28,939 bases of DNA from JAWOGN01 sp046496815 (lineage in GTDB: Bacteria > Desulfobacterota > DSM-4660 > Desulfatiglandales > Desulfatiglandaceae): NCBI GenBank assembly GCA_046496815.1, contig JAWOGN010000264.1, positions 1 through 28,939 on the forward strand, read 5' to 3'. This document shows, piece after piece, positions 23,315 through 28,939 of the stretch. Position 1 is the stretch's first letter, and the number at the start of each line of letters is the position of its first letter. A program made the translations under genes and the position numbers. The notes under the pieces are model-generated. The model made no database searches. It worked only from the letters and a program-made list of their open reading frames with translations, and was not told where the DNA came from.

Positions 23315-24181
23315 ATGAAAGACTTGAACATCGTCATCATTACCGGGTTGTCGGGTTCCGGGAAGAGCATCGCCATCGATGCTCTGGAGGATGCAGGATA
23401 TTTTTGTGTGGACAACATGCCGGTGGTTCTCTTACCGAAATTTCTTGAACTGCGCTCAGGTAGTATGTCCGAGGTCCAAAAGCTGGCGCTGGGCATGGAC
23501 CTGAGGGAAAAGGGGTTTCTGGAAAGATACGAAGCGGTTTTTGAACACCTGCGGGCGGAAGGGTACCATTTGAAAATCCTTTTCTTGGAGGCTTCGGAGG
23601 AGGTTTTGCTGAATCGCTTCAGTCAGACGCGGAGGCAGCACCCCGTCTCCACGGAAGGACGGCTGCTTCAAAGTATCCGGACTGAAAGCGTGCAATTGCA
23701 GGGGCTGAAAGCGATCGCAGACACGGTCATCGACACTTCCCAATACACGGTCCACCAGCTCAAGGAATCCATTATCCATTACGCCCACCCGGGCCGTCAG
23801 TCTCATCGGATGCAGATGGGAATCATCTCCTTCGGTTTCAAATACGGGATCCCCCTGGAAACGGATCTCTTGATGGATGTTCGCTTCATTCCCAATCCCT
23901 ACTTTATCCCGGAACTCAAGAAACTGGACGGCAAAGACCCCCGCGTCAGGGCGTTTGTGAGGAAATGGCGGGAGACGCAGGTTTTCCTGGAAAAGTACTA
24001 TGCGCTGATTGATTATGTGTTGCCGCTTTTTGAAAAGGAGGGCAAATCATACCTGACCATTTCGGTGGGATGCACCGGCGGGCGGCACCGTTCGGTGACC
24101 ATTGCGGAGGACATTTTCCATCATTTGAAAGAGCAACGCCGAGACCTGAGCCTGACGCATCGGGATATCGCAATGGGATAG
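23315..24181 (+). CDS. rapZ: RNase adapter protein RapZ (YvcJ family)
   Basis: 288 aa, standard length. An N-terminal P-loop domain has Walker A GLSGSGKS (10-17) and AIDALEDAGYFCVDNMPVVL right after it. The C-terminal domain shows SFGFKYGIP, MDVRFIPNPYF and the signature SVGCTGGRHRSVTIAE. In enterobacteria RapZ senses glucosamine-6-phosphate and presents the small RNA GlmZ to RNase E; in other groups the role is less clear. rapZ often sits beside hprK, ptsN or rpoN, but none is here; the neighbours are an LPS acyltransferase upstream and repeats downstream. Start ATG 23315 (MKDLNIVIITG) precedes the conserved strand directly; its ribosome site is weak. Confidence 0.95.
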   Translation: MKDLNIVIITGLSGSGKSIAIDALEDAGYFCVDNMPVVLLPKFLELRSGSMSEVQKLALGMDLREKGFLERYEAVFEHLRAEGYHLKILFLEASEEVLLNRFSQTRRQHPVSTEGRLLQSIRTESVQLQGLKAIADTVIDTSQYTVHQLKESIIHYAHPGRQSHRMQMGIISFGFKYGIPLETDLLMDVRFIPNPYFIPELKKLDGKDPRVRAFVRKWRETQVFLEKYYALIDYVLPLFEKEGKSYLTISVGCTGGRHRSVTIAEDIFHHLKEQRRDLSLTHRDIAMG

Positions 24182-24205
24182 GCAATTTTGATGAAATCAT
24201 AAAAA

Positions 24206-24318
24206 GTCGTCACCCCGTTGAAAATCCCGATGAATGCGGAATCTTCGAACGGAGGTCCAGATCCTCCTTAAGTAATTGAAAAAACTGGATTCCGGTCTAC
24301 ACCGGAATGACGGAAAAA
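24206..24318. repeat. Dispersed palindromic repeat, copy B
   Basis: 113-bp unit starting GTCGTCACCCCGTTG and ending ACCGGAATGACGGAAAAA. It contains a perfect 8-bp hairpin ATTCCGGT-CTAC-ACCGGAAT at 24289-24308. It is directly followed by copy C in the same orientation and resembles copy A near ftsH. Confidence 0.7.
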
Positions 24319-24431
24319 GTCGTCACTCCGGTGAAAACCGGAGTCCAGTTCCTCCTTAACCGGCTGAAAAGACAGGAATCCGGCTGCAGTTTATCTTGCA
24401 CTGGATGCGGGACCGGAATGACAAAAAAAGG
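24319..24431. repeat. Dispersed palindromic repeat, copy C (tandem with B)
   Basis: Same start (GTCGTCACTCCGGTG) and same end (ACCGGAATGACAAAAAAA) as copy B, giving a 113-bp period. Its hairpin ACTCCGGT-GAAA-ACCGGAGT (24325-24344) is perfect, with a GNRA-type tetraloop. Relative to the copy B hairpin, one T-A pair is replaced by C-G on both arms, as expected if pairing is maintained. Confidence 0.7.
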
Positions 24432-24432
24432 C

Positions 24433-24536
24433 GATTTTCCTCTGGGGCTGTCCGGGGATGCGGGTTAAGGTCCCGCTGCCGTTCCATGGAATGCGGGAGT
24501 TCTTTGCGGCCTTCTCAAAGAGATCCCCACGGCCTC
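24433..24536. repeat. Half copy of the 34-bp inverted-repeat element
   Basis: Matches 8163-8267 with scattered changes: both begin GATTTTCCTCTG, share GCTGCCGTTCCATG, and end in CCTTCTCAAAGAGATCCC before ACGGCC. Only the right arm (24504-24536) is present; the left arm is replaced by repeat copy C. Together with copies B and C it fills most of the 371-bp gap between rapZ and the minus-strand cluster; no gene or clear terminator is visible there. Confidence 0.65.
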
Positions 24537-24552
24537 CCACGCAGCGGGGTTG

Positions 24553-25383
24553 TTAGTCCTCCAGCAGGTTTTTTAACCGGCGTGCGACATTATATTTGGA
24601 ATGCGGCTTGGCCGCCCGCGGGTCGGTCTTTCGGTCCACCTTGCGGGCAAGACGCGTGAGCCTATTCGGGTGCTGAAACATGACTTGGTACGTATTCCGC
24701 AAAAACCGGGTTTCCGGATAGTGGGCCACGGTTTCCTCCAAGAACACGCTGAAAAGATCCTCGCCGACGGTCTTTCGCAGCGACTTGAGGTAGGCGAGGA
24801 TTTCCCTGGAAACAAATTCCGATACCCGCGCTGGGTTCCGAGAGCGAAAACTCATTTCAAAATCAAAATACAAGAAACCGTCCTCGGTAATCATGACGTG
24901 CTTCATATCGCCGTTTTCATGGATTAACCCGGGCTCACACCGATTCACTGCCAGCGCGTGACGTCGATGCCATTCCGTTAAGAAGCGTCGATAGGTTTCC
25001 AGACGGTTTTCCAGGGGGATGTGCGTGTCGCCGAAAAAATCCCTGAATTTCAGCGCAGGCAGATATTCAAACAGCAGATAGCCCCCTTCGGGCAAACCCT
25101 CGACCTCCACATCCGGATAGGTTTTGAAGACCCGGAAGCCGGCGTGGCTCCAAATGTCCAGGCATCTCTTTTCGTTGGCCAGACGTGCTCGGGGCATGAA
25201 GGATGTCTGCCCCTGAAAATAATTGCTGAGGGTACCGGTGAGGTAGCGGAATGCCGTGCGACTGCCGAAGTACACTTTCAAAACCGCAAACCCCCCTCGA
25301 TACGGGATCTTGTAAAGATAGTTGCCGTTTTTCAGTAAAAGATATTTTTCAAGGTTTTCGATGTTTAATTTTTCTGTGGCCAT
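24553..25383 (-). CDS. Kinase-fold protein, lipopolysaccharide-kinase-like (paralogue 1)
   Basis: 276 aa, no signal peptide or membrane helix, so cytoplasmic. A small protein-kinase-like fold can be traced: a GNYLYKIPYRGGFAVLK lobe with Lys 36 in the beta-3 position, Glu 71 as candidate helix-C residue, a hinge at LLFEYLPA, a catalytic-loop candidate HENGDMKHV (155-163, Asp 159) and DFE (174-176) in place of DFG. It resembles the Kdo/WaaP-type LPS kinase superfamily more than Ser/Thr kinases, but I cannot name a substrate. The C-terminus carries HSKYNVAR (261-268), repeated in paralogue 2. ATG 25383 lies 37 bp after the paralogue 2 stop, so the two are likely co-transcribed. It ends beside the repeat block. 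Confidence 0.7.
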   Translation of the reverse strand: MATEKLNIENLEKYLLLKNGNYLYKIPYRGGFAVLKVYFGSRTAFRYLTGTLSNYFQGQTSFMPRARLANEKRCLDIWSHAGFRVFKTYPDVEVEGLPEGGYLLFEYLPALKFRDFFGDTHIPLENRLETYRRFLTEWHRRHALAVNRCEPGLIHENGDMKHVMITEDGFLYFDFEMSFRSRNPARVSEFVSREILAYLKSLRKTVGEDLFSVFLEETVAHYPETRFLRNTYQVMFQHPNRLTRLARKVDRKTDPRAAKPHSKYNVARRLKNLLED

Positions 25384-25420
25384 GGTCCGATTGTTTTCCG
25401 GGTTGCGATATCGACGCGAT

Positions 25421-26293
25421 TCAGTTCCTCAAGTGTTCCCAAAGCATACGGGCTACGGGATATTTCGAATGTCGCTTCCGATGGCGTGGAAGCCGCCGAT
25501 CCAGCGAATACAGGATTCGCATCACCGGATTGGGATGCCGGAAAAAGTAGCGAAACGGGTAAAACAAGTATTCCCGGTGCGGATACTCACGGATGATGAC
25601 GTCCAGAAAACCAGGAAATTCATCCGAAGGGGTCACCTTGTAAAGAGAGCGCAGGTAGCCGGCGATTTCTCTTCCGATTAATGACCGCAGGCTATGGGGT
25701 GCTTGGTACACCGTCTCAAAATCAAAAAAAATCAAACGTCCCGCTTCGTTCACAAAGACATGCTTAAACGAGGGGTGTTCCTGGATTAAAAGGCGATTGC
25801 CGCTCTTTAAGGCCAAATGATGTCGCCGGCCCCAGGGGGGGAGAAACCGTCTCAGCATCGTAATCTTCTCATCTCGACCCACATGCGGATCGGCAAAATA
25901 GGAAAGAAGCGTTTGACCCTGAACGTATTCGAGTACGAGATACGGTTCCTTCATCCCCATGAAATCCGGGTGCTCAACGGGTTCAAAGACGTCAAAGCCG
26001 TGCGTACGCCACGTCTCAAGGACTCTTTTTTCGGTCTCGAATCGGTCCCACGGATCCAGAGAGGATTTTCCAGCCAAAAAATTGGCCAGCGTTTCCGGGA
26101 TCTCACGCCATTTTTTCCGCTTTCGGCCGTAACACTTCACGATGTATTTGTTGCGGCCGGCATCCTCGACCAAGAAAACACCGTGATGCCCATCCCCCCG
26201 TTTGCTGGAATCCAGACACGTCGCCTTGAGGCCGGTGGGAAGGCTTGGGAGACGCGCGTTGTTTGCACCTGGAGTTTCCTGAGCCTTTGTCAA
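25421..26293 (-). CDS. Kinase-fold protein, LPS-kinase-like paralogue 2, probable pseudokinase
   Basis: 290 aa paralogue of the next gene on this strand. It keeps the beta-3 Lys (IVKCYG, Lys 53), a helix-C Glu candidate (Glu 88), the hinge LVLEYVQG, the RRH motif, DFE (191-193) and the C-terminal HSKYPVAR (275-282). In the catalytic loop, where paralogue 1 has HENGDMKHV, it reads QEHPSFKHV (171-179): the expected catalytic Asp is Ser 175 and the preceding His is Gln 171. It may be a regulatory pseudokinase, or use a different chemistry. Start: TTG 26293 (MTKAQETP) with GAGGGCG about seven bases upstream. The 232-bp upstream gap has a nine-T run and a small CCGGG hairpin but no clear promoter. 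Confidence 0.68.
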   Translation of the reverse strand: MTKAQETPGANNARLPSLPTGLKATCLDSSKRGDGHHGVFLVEDAGRNKYIVKCYGRKRKKWREIPETLANFLAGKSSLDPWDRFETEKRVLETWRTHGFDVFEPVEHPDFMGMKEPYLVLEYVQGQTLLSYFADPHVGRDEKITMLRRFLPPWGRRHHLALKSGNRLLIQEHPSFKHVFVNEAGRLIFFDFETVYQAPHSLRSLIGREIAGYLRSLYKVTPSDEFPGFLDVIIREYPHREYLFYPFRYFFRHPNPVMRILYSLDRRLPRHRKRHSKYPVARMLWEHLRN

Positions 26294-26525
26294 TTCACGC
26301 CCTCAAAATGCCTTTCAGGTCCCGGGACGCCGGATCGGCGCGTTCCCCATGCTTCAGGCACTGTAAAAAAAAAGGCGCGTTTCTTCAACGAGAATTATCC
26401 CTGATGTATGAGCCGGGACGAATCGGCAGTCTCAAGATCTTCCGGGAAAACCCGGTTCAGCTCGTCCGATGCGCCCGGGCGCATTTGCACGCCTCGGGGT
26501 CATGGGAGGGGGAAAAAAATTCGTA

Positions 26526-27431
26526 TCATTCAAATTCTTCACTTTCCTCCGTGGGGTAGAAAAGGTTTCGGGTTTCACCCCTGACTTCTTTTGAATCCTC
26601 AAGCAACAGGCGCGACTCGGCGTTTTTTCGAAAGCGCTTCGCCCGGTGTTCAAGCGCAAGCAGTTTTTGGGTGACACCACTCCGATGCAAGCGCGCCTTG
26701 ATTTCGCCGAACAGGGTGTCGTCTCCATAGAGCAGGGTCCCCTCGTTCAGGATCTTGCAGGCAACCCGATGCTTGAATGTGTCAAAACGAAGCTGTTCAT
26801 GCACCCGTTTCATTTTCTTTACGATATAGTCGATCTCCTCACTGACGTGCGGCGCCATGAGAAGCCGGTATTTTTCTCGATAAATGGCATCGTCAAGCCT
26901 TCGCAGCAAATCATCGGGAAAATCATCCGCTGCGATGACAACCAGATCGATGTCGGATCCGACGACGAGTTTTCCGGTGCTCCGCTCCGGTCTGGGTACA
27001 TCATGCGCCATGTTGTAAACAATGTCGCCGGCAATGAGGAAGCAAACGGGGCGATTGCGCAATTCCTGGCTATCAATCTCGCTCGCGATACTCGAAACGA
27101 CGCGATAGGCCAGTTCAACCTTTTCCTTGCTGACCGACTCGACATGGGCGGTAATCTCCCGGGCTTTTTCCTCGATCGGATTCGGATCATCCACGAACCC
27201 GATGACGGAATAGGTGAGGAATTCCCGCAGGATGGAGGGAGACAGGCGAGCGAAGCCTTCCACCCGCCTGTCCAGTCTGAGATACCGCGTACCGAGCCGA
27301 CGGATCATGAGCTTTTTGGAGTGGTTGCAGGCCTGCCACACGACAAGGCCGTCCACTCCCAGGGCGTCGCGTATTTCGGAACCTTGTAAAGGGCCCTTCG
27401 TTTCTATGAGTTCGAGAATCACCTTTTCCAT
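26526..27431 (-). CDS. Winged-helix plus nucleotidyltransferase-like protein
   Basis: 301 aa. The N-terminal 55-75 residues look like a winged HTH (VILELIETKGPLQGSEIRDAL, then VVWQACNHSKKLMIRRLGTRYL). The centre has a DNA polymerase beta-superfamily nucleotidyltransferase signature: FLIAGDIVYN (Gly 135), then GKLVVGSDIDLVVI with Asp 160 and Asp 162 as the metal-binding DxD pair, and Asp 201 in EEIDYIVKK as a candidate third acid. A basic C-terminal helix region follows (LEHRAKRFRKNAESRLL), ending in an acidic tail. The first motif is GD rather than the usual GS. Substrate unknown. The start at 27431 overlaps the end of the upstream Cys-rich gene by 13 bp, which implies coupled expression. Confidence 0.65.
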   Translation of the reverse strand: MEKVILELIETKGPLQGSEIRDALGVDGLVVWQACNHSKKLMIRRLGTRYLRLDRRVEGFARLSPSILREFLTYSVIGFVDDPNPIEEKAREITAHVESVSKEKVELAYRVVSSIASEIDSQELRNRPVCFLIAGDIVYNMAHDVPRPERSTGKLVVGSDIDLVVIAADDFPDDLLRRLDDAIYREKYRLLMAPHVSEEIDYIVKKMKRVHEQLRFDTFKHRVACKILNEGTLLYGDDTLFGEIKARLHRSGVTQKLLALEHRAKRFRKNAESRLLLEDSKEVRGETRNLFYPTEESEEFE

Positions 27432-28393
27432 GTGCCTACCTGAAAGCGCCGGGCGCCCGGAGCAACGGATACCTTCCCTTCGAATTCCCGAACCGCCCGG
27501 TCCACCATTTCTTTCACCTGCAGCGCGCTTTTCTCATCAATTCTCGTCAGGCCGACCCGCAGCCTCAGAAAGTCCAGAAGGAGCGGATCAAGTTTCAGGC
27601 GATGTGTCGGGGGAGCGTGGGGGTGAATCCGAACGGTTTTTTTCAGTCGGTCTGAAAGCCGATTGGAAAAGACCTTGAAGTGATCCCCAAATGGGGCCTG
27701 TTTCAAGAGATCCGGATGACCCACGCGGAGCAGCTCCCGGATCAGGTACGCGTCGGCCCGCGGATTGAGTGCTGTTTCGAAAAAAGGATAGGTTTCAAAA
27801 AAGGCTTGCTTGGTGAAGGTCCTTCTCCCTTCACGACACACAATGCGCTTCAGGGTTTCCGCTCCCCACCCCAGCATGGCGAACAGGGGGTTCCTTTTCT
27901 TGCTTGAATACGAAAAGGAATCAAGCCCTTGTGTGAGCTGAAGCCAGAATTTCCGCTCCGGGATATCCAATTGGAGGAAAACCTTGGCTTCAGGGCACGT
28001 TTCGCGCCGGCACTTTTCTCCATAATCGACCCGGTACCGCAGGTCCGTGACGGCGTTCCGGGCGGGGTGCAGCAGGCATCCCACCTGCCTGCAGTTTTCA
28101 TCCAGGTATCCCAGTGCCCAGCAGCTGAACCCGGTGATGGGAATGACGCCGGTTCCTTTTTCTGCAAAGCTCCGGGTGTTTTCCCGCAGGATTCTCTTCA
28201 TAATGCTTTTGTAATCGATATGCTGGTAGCCCGCAGGACGGATCGGCGGGCAGCAGGCGAAACAGGTTTTTTCACCGTCCGGGAAACACAGGGTCGGCAC
28301 GACGGTTGAACCGGGGTTTTTAGGGGTGCTTTGAAAATGCTGAAAATTCTTGATGCAGTTCATTGCTGTCGGGGTATCCTGATCATATCTCAT
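27419..28393 (-). CDS. Cysteine-rich protein of unknown function
   Basis: 324 aa, soluble, no signal peptide. Nine cysteines cluster in the first 135 residues in three groups: CFPDGEKTCFACCPPIRP (C36, C44, C47, C48), GFSCWALGYLDENCRQVGC followed by LLHPARN (C91, C101, C106) and CRRETCPEAKVF (C128, C133). The pattern recalls YkgJ-type metal-chelating proteins (CxxCC with a later C-x-x-HP) or an iron-sulfur site, but the match is loose and I do not assign a family. The remainder is helical and basic (RADAYLIRELLRVGHPDLL). ATG 28393 is the likely start; ATG 28363 is possible. It lies 27 bp after the CBS-domain gene and overlaps the nucleotidyltransferase gene, so it looks like part of one operon. 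Confidence 0.6.
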   Translation of the reverse strand: MRYDQDTPTAMNCIKNFQHFQSTPKNPGSTVVPTLCFPDGEKTCFACCPPIRPAGYQHIDYKSIMKRILRENTRSFAEKGTGVIPITGFSCWALGYLDENCRQVGCLLHPARNAVTDLRYRVDYGEKCRRETCPEAKVFLQLDIPERKFWLQLTQGLDSFSYSSKKRNPLFAMLGWGAETLKRIVCREGRRTFTKQAFFETYPFFETALNPRADAYLIRELLRVGHPDLLKQAPFGDHFKVFSNRLSDRLKKTVRIHPHAPPTHRLKLDPLLLDFLRLRVGLTRIDEKSALQVKEMVDRAVREFEGKVSVAPGARRFQVGTWKR

Positions 28394-28420
28394 TCAGTTG
28401 CGTTGAAAGCAACGGATTCC

Positions 28421-28939
28421 TCAATCGTCCTTTTTAACTTCCGTATCCCGCACCAGCCTGCTCCGACGCCGGCGGGCCAGTTCGCGTTTATCCGCCACCT
28501 CATCCGATTCGTCCATAATTTCCCGACCCAGGATTTCCTCCAGGATATCTTCGAGCGAGATCAGCCCTGAGACGCCGCCATACTCGTCAAGGACCACAAA
28601 CAGGTGCTGCCGCAATTCCAGGAACTCCATTAATACGGTGTTTAATTTGGCCGTCTCCGCCACAAAATGAACCGGTCGCATCAATTCCGTGAGGCGCATG
28701 TCGGTTTTTCCCTGTGAGAGCGCGATGGACAACAATTCCTTGGTCAGGACGATCCCCACCATATCCTCCATGTTCTCATCATAAACCGGAAAGCGGCTAT
28801 GCTCCCATTGGGTCGGCACGGCAATCGCCTGGGCCAATGTGAGGTGTTCGCTGAGTGAAAAAATCACGGTCCGGGGTGTCATCACCTCTTTGACCCGTTT
28901 GTTTTGCAAGGTTAAAATGTTTTCAATGGCTCGCTCTTG
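28421..28939 (-). CDS. CNNM/CorC-family (hemolysin-like) CBS-domain protein, C-terminal part
   Basis: The frame is open to the right edge (173 codons); only the C-terminal part is in the window. It reads QERAIENILTLQNKRVKEVMTPR across the boundary and then forms a CBS pair: HSRFPVYDENMEDMVGIVL in the first CBS and HLFVVLDEYGGVSGLISLED followed by ILEEILGREIMDE in the second. This is typical of proteins with an N-terminal DUF21 membrane domain and a cytosolic CBS pair, linked to Mg2+/cation export. It ends in a basic/acidic tail (ELARRRRSRLVRD) without the extra CorC/HlyC C-terminal domain. The DUF21 part is presumed to lie beyond the window. Confidence 0.88.
   Translation of the reverse strand, partial: QERAIENILTLQNKRVKEVMTPRTVIFSLSEHLTLAQAIAVPTQWEHSRFPVYDENMEDMVGIVLTKELLSIALSQGKTDMRLTELMRPVHFVAETAKLNTVLMEFLELRQHLFVVLDEYGGVSGLISLEDILEEILGREIMDESDEVADKRELARRRRSRLVRDTEVKKDD

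Noticed and set aside
24206..24431. Tandem repeats as a CRISPR array
   Set aside because: Only two long, imperfect units with internal palindromes, no uniform spacers and no cas genes nearby.
24553..27431. Toxin-antitoxin (HEPN/MNT-type) or anti-phage defence module
   Set aside because: A nucleotidyltransferase-like motif and kinases are present, but no HEPN partner, nuclease, effector or mobile-element context; the evidence is not enough.

Overview
The window looks like chromosomal core sequence from a deltaproteobacterium (Desulfobacterota-type, sulfate-reducer-like). The inference rests on a TAXI-type TRAP transporter, the mfd / SurA-like / RodZ-like / tyrS / rpoH order, LPS-biogenesis genes that imply an outer membrane, frequent TTG and GTG starts, and short intergenic repeats of a kind common in that group. 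No species can be named from sequence alone. No tRNA, rRNA, CRISPR array, transposase or phage gene was seen.

Layout. (1) 1-2710, minus strand: a TAXI substrate-binding protein followed by a TRAP 4TM/12TM fusion permease that runs off the left edge, with a terminator-like hairpin between them. (2) 2711-3438: a 728-bp divergent intergenic region. (3) 3439-8005, plus strand: ftsH, folP, coaX and an LD-carboxypeptidase whose start codon is a puzzle. (4) 8006-8333: an element with a perfect 34-bp inverted repeat. (5) 8334-20022, plus strand: mfd, two SurA/PpiC-like chaperones, a RodZ-like protein, tyrS, rpoH, a TPR lipoprotein and a LolB-like lipoprotein, mostly tightly spaced. (6) 20067-24181, plus strand: a membrane methyltransferase with its own good sigma-70-like promoter, an LptF/LptG permease, an LpxL-like acyltransferase and rapZ. 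(7) 24182-24552: a composite block of dispersed repeats. (8) 24553-28939, minus strand: two tandem kinase-fold paralogues, a winged-helix plus nucleotidyltransferase protein, a cysteine-rich protein and the C-terminal part of a CBS-domain CNNM/CorC-family protein entering from the right edge.

How the genes fit together. Regions 3 to 6 centre on envelope building and protein quality control: FtsH, periplasmic PPIases, lipoproteins, LPS export and acylation, RapZ (which in enterobacteria controls the amino-sugar enzyme GlmS), plus the heat-shock sigma factor RpoH. The least understood part is the minus-strand cluster at 24.5-28.4 kb. It pairs two kinase-like proteins, one of which has lost the expected catalytic aspartate, with a nucleotidyltransferase-like protein and a Cys-rich protein that I cannot assign. 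This is the best candidate here for an undescribed system, but the sequence alone does not show what it does.
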